This document shows, piece by piece, positions 1 through 10,850 of a DNA stretch of 64,000 nt. Location: contig OX463859.1 of assembly GCA_949825065.1 (NCBI GenBank), positions 8,036,217 to 8,100,216 of the forward strand, given 5' to 3'. The first letter of the stretch is position 1. Each line of letters begins with the position of its first letter. The notes beneath the pieces were generated by a model. That model did not search any database. It was not told the origin of the DNA and saw only the letters and a list, made by a program, of their open reading frames with translations. The DNA comes from Odontocerum albicorne (lineage: Eukaryota > Arthropoda > Insecta > Trichoptera > Odontoceridae). A program made the translations under genes and the position numbers.

Positions 1-1430
1 GTCTTATTTTTGAGACTTGAATAATTTTGTATTAAAATGCATCATAGTTTGACCAAAAGTCAAATAAAATGGTGTGAGGATTTTTCATTATAACATGTAA
101 ATATTTATTTCACAAACAAGTAATTTTAAAGCAATGTTGACATGTGACATTATTGTATTAAGGATGTGATTTAGTGAGATTTTACATGTATCGAATAAAA
201 TATATTTTTTTGTAAATAGTTCAATAGAGTTTAGAATTATATTTTCAATAATTTATATGTATAAATTTTCACAAATGTTTCAATAAAGCTTTTTTTAAAA
301 TATTTTGCTATCCAAGTATTATATTATATATAAGATTTTTTAATACACTATTTATATATGCAAATTTTTATTTATTACACGATTTTAGAAAATAAACGTT
401 TTCTATAGCACATTTCATTTCATAACATTTGTATTTTTTTATTTAGTTTACTTATTTAGTTTATTTATTTCATTTTACATTTGATATAAGTTCAACCCAA
501 AACATCAAATAAAATGTATACTACGAGATAAAACATTAAACGAACAATATTCTCAATATAATAACAAGAGGAACAATTTATACTCATGCATTCAGTGCAG
601 TGAAGTGACTCAATTATGCCTATAAAGTTTATGAAGGAGGGCAGGGCAACCCTCAATTTATTTGAGAATTTATTTGAGAGAGACCAAGATTTGAAAAATA
701 TCAATATCGGGAAATGCACTCTTAATAGCTCAGTTCATAAATATGACACCAAAATCTTATTTCACGATGATGTAAATAATTTTCCAATGGATTAAACAAT
801 GTTTATCGATCCACTAGGAGTTAACTATTATTCCTATTAGTAATTTGTACATATATACATTGATATGAGACGATTTTAAGGTGTTACGTTGTATGAATTA
901 TATGGTTTGGCGCCAATTTGCTACGCGTCATCTGTTCTTTGGTGAACTAATATATTGTAAAGAATGTGAGTGGATGCGTTCGGCGCCAAACTAAATTGTA
1001 TTGAGTTACTTTGCTTTACGCCCTAAAATAAGAAGAATGATTAGATTACCTTGCGCACCTTATAATATATGGAGTAGATTTTACTTTAATTACTTTAACA
1101 ATATCTCATACAAGCAATGCTTACTCAGGCTAGCTCAAATGGAATAAGCAGGACTCTTTTATTTCAAGGTTCATTAAGTTCTGACTGCGAAATAGAAATT
1201 ATCACCACAGGTTCGTTGGTATCAAAATAAAATATAATAATTGCTGTAATCGTATAATGAATTAAATTCAGACTTTTGTTACATGGTTAGTACAAGAATA
1301 AATTGAAATGCGGTTACAAGACACTATGGTTATAATTTTGAAAAGGTGTGAACACAATCAAGAATCGATTATACAATTTATATAAACAATGTGTTCAAAG
1401 AGAAATACAAGGATTTAAATAAATAAGTAT
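1..1430. other. AT-rich stretch without a recognisable gene
   Basis: I see no coding exon, RNA gene or clear repeat here. The open frames on either strand are short and low in complexity. Confidence 0.5.
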
Positions 1431-1439
1431 TTGTTTAGT

Positions 1440-1815
1440 CTATAATATGTATATTAAACCTTTACTAGAATTTGGTTAGCAAATATGGAACCCTTATTAA
1501 TTTTATAAGGACATCGAAAGACATCGAACTTCTTGAAAGAGTTTAAAAATGAACAACAAAGATTCTTAAATGTCTAACTAATCTGACTTATGACGATAGA
1601 CCTAGAAGCTGTACAAGATTTAATATGCAGTGGAACCCCACCACTCATTCCCTCTCTCTCGTATAACTCGGCATTTGTCCAGCTTTTTGGAATAAAATTT
1701 AACTCAGCATTCATACGTTTGCCCGTAACTCAGACCGTATCACGCGGTCCATTCCGACGGAGTTTGAGTCACATTGCCAGCCTCACTTTGGTTTTCAATA
1801 TTGGACAGAAATAAT
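1440..1815 (+). pseudogene. Decayed LINE reverse-transcriptase tail (weak)
   Basis: A broken frame near 1453-1490 reads like the conserved 'KPLLEFG..IWNPY' stretch found after the RT domain of many LINEs, followed by a possible 'IE.LE..' segment. Several stops interrupt it. The resemblance is short, so this could be chance. Confidence 0.25.
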
Positions 1816-2343
1816 AACAATTTAAATGCAATGGAGTGGGTTTTGACAGTTTAATAATTGAACCATTTAATTATTTTTCCATTATTATTCAATAATATAT
1901 CAGAAACACTAATATTATATTCTTCAGATTTTTTTTCATTTATAATATTCATAACCCTACATTCATTTCTAATGTTCTAATTATTCTAAAGTCCTAATTG
2001 TTCTAAAATCCTAATTTCCAAATGGTTCTTTCATATATTGATACTAGAGAATTTATGAAACAAAAATAAACTTTTTTTAAAATCATTATTGAAATGTGAT
2101 TATTATTTTCAAGTCACATGAGGCTCACCTTCAGGAGTATTCAGAACAAACTAAATTTGAAAACGAGGACAGTATCACAAATAAACTTTAAGGGCTGGCC
2201 CTGACAACATTGAGATAAAAAAGAAGGAAAAACTGCTATTTGTGAGTAGAATTATAGAAAACTAAAAAGATTAAATTTTATTATTTGCGATATCTTTTAT
2301 AAATTCTAATAAGTTCGCAATATCCCTGAAGATGAGTAAGACA

Positions 2344-5051
2344 CATATCGTCGCTTAGCTAACAACACCGCGCAAGTCGAAAATTAACGGTTTTCCCATT
2401 TGAATGTCATTGGATAGATCTTTTTAGCGCGCGTCGAACCATCAACGAGATTCTAGAAATTTTAGCTTTTAAAAGGCCGTAATTTTAAAAAATGTATCAC
2501 CGCGCAAGTCCGTTTCCTCGACAACACCGCTCAAGTCTTTATTCCGTCATAATATTGTGTTCGACTTGCAACTTTTTGCTCCATAAAAAGTCGTGTTCTC
2601 AGTGATATTCCCTATTACGGGGATGTGGTGGAAAATAAACAACACCAAAATAAGGCTACAAAGAATCCAAATAAATGGCAACGAAAACTAAATAAAGAGC
2701 TAAGGATGAAAGGTGAGAGTTATTTAGGATACAGATGAGACAGAAAGGCAAAGCAAGATGACAAATTTAAAGTGATACAAGACGTATTCAAGCCTGCTCG
2801 GTCTATGGAACCACCGTGCAATTATTCGTTTTGCAATACACCAAAACTCAGAACACGTGGAATAATAAGTGAAAAGTCTCGAAAACATTTATTTACATTC
2901 TGGAATAATATGAATAGGGACCAACGGAGAGATCTGCTCTCATGTTTTGTAAATTAAAAAGAAGATAACAAAAAATCAAGAATCGAAAAGAACTGAAAGC
3001 CGTACATATTTTCTCACTATCGATAAACAACGTTACGAAGTACGTAAAAAATGTTCTTGGCTTCATTTGGCATGAAGGAGGGGTTCATTAGATACTGGTA
3101 GGAAAAAACTAATAGTGACATGCCTCCAGATTCTACAACTTCTCAGAAAGGACGAAGAGCACCGAAGTAAAGTGATGCTCAAGAATATTTAGAGAACTTA
3201 TTAGCAGGTCTTCCAAAGATGTCGTCCCATTACTGCTGCACAAGTACGTCGGGGGAATATTTGGATCCAATTTTCCAAAATATGACCGTCTTGTATAATA
3301 AATACAAAGAGACGTGTGAGTTCGAGACCAAAGAGTGTGTTTGAATTAGATCATATATTTTAAAAACGTAACTTGAGTCTGTTTTATCCAAAGAAAGATC
3401 AATGTGACCTTTGTTGTAGCCATAAAACTGGAAACATTACTGACGAAGAGTACGTGCAACACATAACAAAAAAAGATCAAGCCAGGAAAAAAAATCACTG
3501 ATAAATCATATGCACAAGCAGAAATATGTCGTGTATTCACACAGCCGATATTCAAGCTAGTGCTATTTATTATAAAACTAAACTATGTGTCCACAATTTC
3601 ACATTGTACAACTTGGCAAACAAAGAAGTGATGTGCTATTGGTTTGATGAATTGAACAGCACGCTTGAATCCTCAGTATTTGTATCTTGCTTACTTGATC
3701 ATTTATAATATATTAGATAAGCTTTAAAAAAGTAAAAAAAAATGCCTGTCATATTATTTTCTGATGGATGCTGTGCTCAGAATCGCAATTCCACTTTGAG
3801 CAATGCCATTTTGCGCTTCTCAATAGAAAAAAAGTTGTTATTACTCAAAAGTACCTAGAGAAAGGTCACACCCATGTGGAATGCGATTATGTGCACAGCG
3901 TCATTGAATGTAAACTGAAAGGTAAAGAAATTTATTTAAACATATGCGTCTATAACCAAGACGGAATATGCGTCTATAGCCAAGGAAAGGTCCTATGCCT
4001 TGCGAATCTCAACTTATGGAATACTCTTTCTTCACCGATTTAACGAAAGATTTGGTTTATAAATCTATTCGTCCCGGTAAGAAGGCAGGTGACCCTTTGG
4101 TTATAGATTTATGCATGTTGGAGTACAGACCTAATGGCACAATATGGTATAAACTTAATTTCGATGGTCCAATTCACAATATCAAGTAAATAAATCAACT
4201 TCCGAAATTGTACACATCTCGATTACCCATTTCAGACCTGAAATACCGAGATGCAAGATTTAAAAAGCGTATTGCCATCTAGATGTCATTCTTTCTAAGA
4301 TGAATTACCACATACTAAATAAATATTATGCAATGATAATTTTTTTTTTAATTAAACTATTTCTTCGAGTTTTTAATTTGTTTAACTTAAAGGAACGACT
4401 GAAAAATGCAAGTGAACTGATTGAACTAATTTTTGACAAGTGAGAAGACAAGATATAATTTTACTAAGTCATTAAAATAATCATTTTAATATATTTTTCT
4501 GTTTTTAAAATTACGTTACCTACTCTCGACAATGTTATTTAGTGAAAAAGTTCTTTATCTACTATACCATTATATAAAGTGACTAAACAATTGATCTCAA
4601 TGTGATTGTACACGTTGTTCCTAAACCTAGTTTGTAAGTGTAAGAATTATGTTACAATATTACTTATTATGTATGTAGGCACTTTCCTAATTTGTGAAAG
4701 TAGATAGAACACTCGTACCTGCTGTTGGAAACAAAATACTGGATAGAAAATAAAAGTAATGTTTGAATTTTATAAATTTTTGGTTGCATCACCCTTTAAC
4801 GTCATCTTACAGGTAACACAGCTTAAGTCTATTTTATATTTAGTAAACACAGCTCAAGTCGAAATGAAGCATGAAGCTCAACTAAAGTACGCCTTTAAAT
4901 GTATTGAAATGAAGTGTTTATCCATAAATGTCGCACTTATTAAAACTGCAGTCCAATTCCTCTTGAATTCTATAAAATAAGCAGTTTTTTCGTCGTCCTG
5001 TAAAATCAACAAAAATGACTTACGCGGTGTTGTTATCTAAACGACGATATG
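2344..5051 (+). mobile_element. DNA transposon with ~35-bp TIRs and subterminal repeats
   Basis: The left end at 2344 (CATATCGTCGCTTAG...) and the reverse complement of the right end at 5051 (CATATCGTCGTTTAG...) match over about 35 bp with about three mismatches. Inside both ends there are direct copies of a 15-bp motif, AACACCGCGCAAGTC or close variants, at about 2366, 2507, 2522, 4815 and 4848. This layout is typical of transposase-binding subterminal repeats. The interior carries the broken ORF listed separately. TATA-like bases flank both ends, so a TA duplication is possible but not certain. I cannot name the superfamily. Confidence 0.7.
2640..4189 (+). pseudogene. Decayed RNase H-like/DDE-type transposon protein
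   Basis: Fragments in several + frames fall in the order of an uncharacterised protein family that is repeated in arthropod genomes. They are a Lys/Arg-rich start (NPNKWQRKLNKE, near 2670), a Cys segment followed by KSRKHLFTFWNNM (about 2815-2910), a PKMSSHYC-type segment (about 3220), 'YYKTKLCVHNFTLYNLA' and 'CYWFDE' (3565-3655), then 'FSDGCCAQNRN' (3758) and 'EKGHTHVECDYVHS' (3859-3902), and finally 'YKSIRPGKKAGDP' (4060-4095). The Asp in FSDG and the acidic pair in VECD look like RNase H-fold catalytic positions. Stops and frameshifts break it, so it is not functional. It lies inside the TIR element at 2344-5051. The superfamily assignment is inference. Confidence 0.6.
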
Positions 5052-5200
5052 ACTTGATACTAGGTGGGTTTAAATATATATTTTCAAATGGATTAAACAG
5101 TGTTTCAATTTTAATAATTTTTTCACGTGAATTTCTAGTGTTAACGCTAAAACTCGAGAAACTTTATTGTAAATTATTGTCGAAGATTTATTCTTTTCAG

Positions 5201-5368
5201 TAAAAACACATAACATTTCCAGTATACAAATAGTCTCCATAGCAGTATTAATCGAATATATTGTTGAAGAGTCTATTGAAAATATTCCAGAAAGGCTTTG
5301 TGTCACACAAACTACTGAAAATCTAGCTCTGGTGCTTTACACTTCAGGAAGTACCGGAATCCCAAAAG
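5201..5368 (+). CDS. Orphan ebony-like adenylation-domain exon (paralogue fragment)
   Basis: A 168-nt open segment lies between a good acceptor (ATTCTTTTCAG, ending 5200) and a GT donor at 5369. It has the same length and the same phases (1 in, 1 out) as ebony exon 4 at 33620-33787. Translated in that frame it gives 56 residues ending [15 protein letters not shown], the A3 ATP-binding motif of adenylate-forming enzymes, with no stop. By hand I count about 31 of 56 residues identical to ebony exon 4. In the last 15 codons the protein is identical, yet 11 codons differ at synonymous sites, which suggests long purifying selection. I found no partner exons between here and the ebony start at 23411, nor to the left. 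It may be a remnant of an ebony duplicate, an exon of a mostly lost paralogue, or an exon used in some unknown transcript. Confidence 0.7.
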
Positions 5369-5457
5369 GTTTGACTAAAATCTTTTATAAAAGGTGGAAT
5401 AATCATACACAATAGTACAAAAGGACACAGAGAAAATGTAATTTACTAAACCTTTTA

Positions 5458-5660
5458 ACATCGTCATCTTTGCTGGACCTCATAGTGGATTCCAACGTCA
5501 ATTCAGTTGAAAAGCGAAGCTGTGCCGCAGAGTTCTTTTTTTTTAAAGTGAGTGATTCGTTGCACACCAGCAAACCTACTGGCCCCACTAAACTCGATGG
5601 TATACCAAAGTGAGATGATCGGAGCGCACCAGCATGTTTTTTTCTTTTTTTTTTAAACAA
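5458..5660 (-). mobile_element. SINE-1 copy, 5'-truncated
   Basis: This segment matches the body and tail of the tRNA-derived SINE seen complete at 50190-50572, in reverse orientation and without the tRNA-like head. It includes the tail end 'GCTGGACCTCATAGT' and the oligo-T/A block near 5636-5655. It begins about 90 bp after the orphan ebony-like exon. Confidence 0.7.
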
Positions 5661-5765
5661 CTCACAGATAATTGAGCCCCAGATAATATATAATCGGCGC
5701 ACTACTGTATATTAGTAAGTTAAAAAGTAAGAGTGATAAAATTATAACTAAGGGTACTTTCGTCA

Positions 5766-6897
5766 TCACCATCGCTGGACCTCGTAGTCGAGGATCCTCT
5801 CATCATTGCTGGACCTCGTAGTCGAGGATCCTCTCATCATTGCCGGACCTCGTAGTCGAGGATCCTCTCATCATTGCCGGACCTCGTAGTCGAGGATCCT
5901 CTCATCATTGCCGGACCTCGTAGTCGAGGATCCTCTCATCATTGCCGGACCTCGTAGTCGAGGATCCTCTCATCATTGCTGGACCTCGTAGTCGAGGATC
6001 ATCTCATCATTGCCGGACCTCGTAGTCGAGGATCCTCTCATCATTGCCGGACCTCGTAGTCGAGGATCCTCTCATCATTGCCGGACCTCGTAGTCGAGGA
6101 TCCTCTCATCATTGCCGGACCTCGTAGTCGAGGATCCTCTCATCATTGCTGGACCTCGTAGTCGAGGATCATCTCATCATTGCCGGACCTCGTAGTCGAG
6201 GATCCTCCCATCATTGCCGGACCTCGTAGTCGAGGATCCTCTCATCATCGCTGGACCTCGTAGTCGAGGATCCTCTCATCATTGCTGGACCTCGTAGTCG
6301 AGGATCCTCCCATCATTGCCGGACCTCGTAGTCGAGGATCCTCTCATCATCGCTGGACCTCGTAGTCGAGGATCATCTCATCATTGCCGGACCTCGTAGT
6401 CGAGGATCCTCCCATCATTGCCGGACCTCGTAGTCGAGGATCCTCTCATCATTGCCGGACCTCGTAGTCGAGGATCCTCTCATCATTGCTGGACCTCGTA
6501 GTCGAGGATCCTCCCATCATTGCCGGACCTCGTAGTCGAGGATCCTCTCATCATTGCCGGACCTCGTAGTCGAGGATCATCTCATCATTGCCGGACCTCG
6601 TAGTCGAGGATCCTCCCATCATTGCCGGACCTCGTAGTCGAGGATCCTCTCATCATTGCCGGACCTCGTAGTCGAGGATCCTCTCATCATTGCTGGACCT
6701 CGTAGTCGAGGATCCTCCCATCATTGCTGGACCTCGTAGTCGAGGATCCTCTCATCATTGCTGGACCTCGTAGTCGAGGATCCTCTCATCATTGCTGGAC
6801 CTCGTAGTCGAGGATCCTCTCATCATTGCTGGACCTCGTAGTCGAGGATCCTCTCATCATTGCTGGACCTCGTAGTCGAGGATCCTCTCATCATTCC
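5766..6897. repeat. 34-bp minisatellite, 33 copies, grown from a SINE tail
   Basis: The unit TCATCATTGCCGGACCTCGT + AGTCGAGGATCCTC repeats at an exact 34-bp period from about 5777 to 6865, giving 33 copies. Variation is limited to a few positions (GCC/GCT, CCTC/CATC, CTC/CCC). The unit contains a CCTCG-TAGT-CGAGG hairpin. The same words occur once at the 3' end of SINE-1 copies elsewhere, and the array runs straight into a SINE-1 body at 6893, so it arose by tandem growth of the SINE tail. Confidence 0.95.
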
Positions 6898-7197
6898 AAC
6901 GTTAATTCATTTGGAAAGCGAAGATGTGCCATGGAGTTTTTTTTTTAAGTAAGTAGCGTTTACACATCAACAAACTCATCAGCCACACCGTTATACTAGA
7001 TCCGATGGCACACCAAAGTGAGGGGATCGGAGCACACTAGCATATATTTTTTTTCTTTTATTGAGAGAATAGATATGACCAAAGTCATAGGTATCCCTAT
7101 ACCCCCGAATATTAGGTAGAAAAAATGCCTGTGTCATTCGAGGGGAGTAGCATAACGCAAGGGTTGAACTGTCGATCTTCCACATGGATGTGCAGTA
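6893..7197 (-). mobile_element. SINE-1 body next to the minisatellite
   Basis: Reverse-orientation SINE-1: CATTCCAACG...AATTCA..GGAAAGCGAAG, an oligo-T block, then TAGATCCGATGGCACACCAA and the 'GATATGACCAAAGTCATAGG' block. It keeps part of the tRNA-like head (about 7150-7190), but the head ends in a palindrome rather than the normal A-box. Confidence 0.8.
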
Positions 7198-7222
7198 TGT
7201 TACTGCACATCCATGTGGAAGA
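7176..7222. repeat. Perfect 22-bp inverted repeat, 3-bp spacer
   Basis: 7176-7197 and 7201-7222 are exact reverse complements (TCTTCCACATGGATGTGCAG... / ...CTGCACATCCATGTGGAAGA) around TGT. In other SINE-1 copies this place holds the tRNA-like A-box. The palindrome therefore looks like a snap-back made when this copy was inserted or repaired. Confidence 0.95.
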
Positions 7223-7615
7223 TTTAGTGCCATTTGGTAGTCTTAACTCGAAAATCGATTTTTTGGAGTTTCGCCACTATGATTCTCAACAGGCGATATG
7301 TAAGGTGTAAAAATTAACAAGTATTTGTACTTATTTTGTTGTCCTTTTTAGCTAGTTAAATTAACAATGTCTTAACAAATCTTATATTTTAGATGTGGGT
7401 TTGTATTTAAAACTCAGTCGGTTCTACTTATGAAAGGCGGCAGCTGTTTTATCTCTCATATATTATATTTTATATATATTTGTTTTCTACATTATTTTTT
7501 ATTTACTCTTTACCCTACCACAGTGTTTATCCAACTGTATAAATATTGTGATATGAATCAATATTCAAATAACTTAAAAAAACAGCAAACATAACCAAAC
7601 TAATTCATATTTATC
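7223..7615. other. Intergenic stretch, nothing recognised
   Basis: No coding exon or known repeat is visible. The sequence is AT-rich with short T and A runs. Confidence 0.5.
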
Positions 7616-8760
7616 GTCATGCTGTGTCCCTTACGGGGTGAGCAGAGAAAGAAGGTGTGCTATTTCTATCCAAGAACATAATTTCCTCTTCTTCCACATT
7701 CGTATGTCTCATCATACACAATTTTCTATTATTAATTCTCACTTTACCTTCTTTCAAAATCTAGTCCACTTGATCCAGCCATGTTTTCCTCATTCTACCT
7801 ATTCCCGGCGCATGTCCAAACCATATTAACGTTCCATACGGTATATTGTGGGATGAATATTTTTGGTCTTTCTGGAGTGATGATGTGTGAGGAGTTTAAT
7901 TTCGCATGATGTTTTCAGTTGTAATTGAGTGTCACTCTTTGTCAGGTTGATGAGAACGTGAAACGGGGTTTTGTTTTTGTGTAATCAAAAATCAGAAAGA
8001 AGTATCAATTTATTTTTTCATGTTAAATATCCTCAGTGAGATACAGGCAAAAGCCTAGTTTACTGGGGATACGATAAATGAAAGGCAATAAACCCAGATC
8101 CATTAAAATTGTATGTCCAAATTAAATTACCTGTTGTTTTTTCGCAAATTATGTATATTTCTTGTCATGTGTAATAATAAATAAATTAAATAAATACTTC
8201 ATCATATTTAAAACATCCATTTTACCCATGTATTCATTTCTGATGTCTTAATTCTGGGTTCTTTCATGCGTTTACATACCACATTTTTTCGTAGAACACA
8301 CATCTATACAGTATTAATCTTAATTTTATCCTTCTTCCATCACTCCAAGCTCTGTTATTTTAACAAAGCTCTGTTGCTGTGCATTACGTTAAGTGCCGTG
8401 TTCACCTTATTCCCAGCTGCTATCCTTCTTTTAATGTCCCTTTCAATTCACCCATCACATGTAAACATACTGCTCAGATAACATAACTCATCAACCTGTT
8501 CTAGTTTTTCTGAGCCAGCCCATTGATCGCAAACACTTTTTACAACACATCTTTCTATTACCATAACCTTCAATTTGGCTACATTCAATTTCAAACCTTT
8601 AATTAGGAATTTCTCATATAGCTCACTTATCACATCACTTAAATCAGCTTTGTGTTCAGTCAACATAACCATATCAATGCATACATGTATAGAAGCTACA
8701 TTCATTCATTCCACTCTTTCTAACACCTCTTCTCACCTTACGGGTAATGCTTAAGAGCTA
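7616..8760 (-). mobile_element. RTE-type LINE, 3' part, interrupted by another LINE tail
   Basis: On the minus strand, 8705-8448 encodes an RT palm-type segment (MVMLTEHKADLSD.., 'KGLKLNVAKLKVMV', 'EQVDELCYLSSMFTCDG'). This is the order seen in RTE-clade RTs from the catalytic region to the start of the C-terminal domain. 7829-7638 continues with the C-terminal end and the typical terminus near 7620. The two pieces are split by an unrelated LINE 3' end at 7839-8204. Frames are broken, so it is dead. Confidence 0.65.
7839..8204 (+). mobile_element. LINE-B 3' end inserted into an RTE copy
   Basis: This is the reverse complement of the 3' untranslated part of the LINE at 57700-58790. Shared blocks include ATATTTTTGGTCTTTCTGGA, TTTACTGGGGATACGATAAA and TTCTTGTCATGTGTAATAAT, and it ends in an AATAAATAAATT-rich tail. 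RTE sequence resumes on both sides (7838 and about 8205), which makes this the younger insertion. Confidence 0.75.
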
Positions 8761-8928
8761 CTACTAAGTCTAATGTAACTTTTCAGTGGGTCACTTACAA
8801 TTATTAATTTATGTCAAAGGAAATCAGTAATTAACATAGTTACGAGGTAGTGAAAGAAATATCTCAATATTATACGTACCTACCTCAATTTAATTTTTTT
8901 AAATTAATCTGAAAATGCATATCTGATG

Positions 8929-9165
8929 ACCTCCGTGACCTAGTTGGTAAGACATATGAGCTGGAATTTGTGTATGTCTTCCAAGCTGGGATTTCGAGCT
9001 CGATTCCCATTTCTCAATTACCCAGATTTAAAAAAGAAAGGGTTCCAATGTGGTTGTTACTTAAGGCTTATTTAACATCTTTCTGGTTGAATGGAAGAGA
9101 TTTCCACATGACAATAAACCCTACAGTCTTTACTGTGTGCAACAAAAGTGTAATGTAATACAATG
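8929..9165 (+). mobile_element. tRNA-derived SINE-2 copy
   Basis: The head 'CTCCGTGACCTAGTTGGTAA' resembles a tRNA A-box, and the stretch near 8990-9010 (TTTCGAGCTCGATTCCCAT) resembles a B-box. A tail with 'GGTTGAATGGAAGAGATTTC' and 'GACAATAAACCCTACAGTC' follows. The same head recurs at 63878 and the same tail at 23184, 25957, 44010 and 49836. Confidence 0.55.
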
Positions 9166-9261
9166 TAAACATAAATGTATTGGGTGTTAACATAAATTGT
9201 ATCCGTTTTTTTCCAAATGAAGAGAGCAAGAGGACACAACAAAAAAAAATTACAACAAATT

Positions 9262-9541
9262 AGTCAATAATGTATTCTCTTTCATTATTTACAACTTCGT
9301 GCCAACGTTCTACAAGTTTTTCAATGCCTGTGCGATAAAAACCATCCGGTTTTGACTCGAGGAATTCGTCCAACCATGTCCGCAATTCAACGTTTGAAGG
9401 AAATGAAAAAAATTGAAGGAAACGCCGTGCAAATTGTTCAAAAGCGAACGGAAAAGGGGGAAATCGACGGTGCGAGGTCTGGAGAATATAAAAGGTGTGG
9501 CAGGACTTCCCACAACCAAGCGTTTGAATGGAATTTTTCAC
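9262..9541 (-). pseudogene. mariner transposase C-terminus (fragment)
   Basis: The minus frame reads 'FPSNVELRTWLDEF', 'SKPDGFYRTGIEKLVERWHEV' (shortened here to its key words FYRTGIEKL and RWHEV) and ends 'EYIID'. This is the C-terminal end of mariner transposases. The catalytic domain is missing. It abuts a LINE fragment at 9541. Confidence 0.7.
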
Positions 9542-9975
9542 TATCTATCTGGATTCACTATCTGGATAAACAAGTATATGAACATCCAAAGCAAGGTGAG
9601 GATATACAAGACCTGTGTCCGCCCCATAATGACATACAGCATAGAGTCCAGAGCCGACACTGTCAGAATCAAAAATTTCCTTCGAAACAGCGAAATGAAG
9701 GTACTCAGGAGTATCGCTAGCAAAACCCTTCGTGATAGAGTACGTAACACAGAAATCCGAAGGACATGGGAAGTTGAAGATATTGTCAGATGGGGACGAC
9801 AGAGAAGAAGGTTCTGGAATGAACACGTATCCAGAATGGCGGAACCAAGAGCCGTAAGAATGGCCAGGGATAGTATTCCCCAAGCAAGCAGACCTCCAGG
9901 ACGACCTCCCAAAAGATGGAAAGACAGCTGGCAGTCGACGTTGCAAGAGGCAAACAATGATGCAGTACCATAACA
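9541..9975 (+). pseudogene. LINE-C reverse-transcriptase C-terminal region
   Basis: The frame from about 9590 to 9973 encodes a post-RT segment: 'YKTCVRPIMTYSIESRA', 'MKVLRSIASKTLRDR', '[15 protein letters not shown]' and 'PPGRPPKRWKDSW', and it stops at 9973. The same LINE recurs at about 26700-27370. It is 5'-truncated and non-functional. Confidence 0.75.
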
Positions 9976-10329
9976 GGCCAACAGGCCTAAAATAAGATGA
10001 AGAAAAGCATAGCTTCTCTAACTGGGCACTACTGCCCCTCTGTGGGCGCTGTAGGAATCTGAGGGCGCTTTGCTGGCCTCAGAACCAGTAGAGGGGCATT
10101 GAAAAGCAACCGTGCAATAAGAAAACGCTTAAAAAATGGTAACCATAACATTTTTTAAGCAAATGCTTATCCATTTAACTATTTAGAACAAAACAAAAGA
10201 TTGTTTTGATAAATAAATAATTATTTTGTTATGCAGAGCCACGTGTTGACAATCCCTGATGAGTGTGATGCAAATAATTACATAAAAATACAATAAATAA
10301 AAACATTTTATTTTTATATATTATTTATA

Positions 10330-10500
10330 GTTAAGGCATTTGTATTGTGGAGGTTTAAAGACATTGTAATTTGCTTTTTCAAACATATTTGTGCTCCTCT
10401 GATGACGAGGTGAAAACCTTGAAACCGGTAAGATATACCCTTACATAAAGTGGAATAAACAGTGTTTAATAAAACGAATTACAAAATTACATGGTTTTGT
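10330..10500. mobile_element. Hairpin MITE-A, copy 1
   Basis: It contains the family words GTGGAGGTTTAAAGACATTG, GATGACGAGGTGAAAACCTT, GAAACCGGT and GTGGAATAAACAGTGTTTAA. Other copies are at 12838, 16590, 27987, 45892 and 60148. The left arm is shortened here. Confidence 0.75.
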
Positions 10501-10850
10501 AAAATCTATTCCAACAAAATTCACACTTAAAATATGTCATTGAAAAAAACTGACATATTTTAGATGTACACATAGAAAAAAAAACTAAAAGTAAGGGGGG
10601 TTAAAGCATGTAATTTAACTTTAAAATATTTTACATATTTAATGTAAGATTGACAGAAATTGAAATAATATAATTTTGAGATATAATTTCCCTTGATATT
10701 CTGGTGGAACCAATCCCTCATGGATTCAAAACCCGCAGATGCCCAATTCCCTTATATAAAATATTGTAGTATTTGCATATAATCTACATACATCCTCCTC
10801 CAGTATACTTCAAACAATCTCAGAATACTTATAAAATCTAATACAATGTA

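Noticed and set aside
5766..6897. CRISPR-like regular array with a palindromic unit
   Set aside because: The units are adjacent with no spacers, the genome is eukaryotic, and the unit derives from a SINE tail.
9352..9981. Overlapping open frames on both strands as a gene
   Set aside because: They are the antisense and alternative frames of a mariner fragment joined to a LINE-C fragment.
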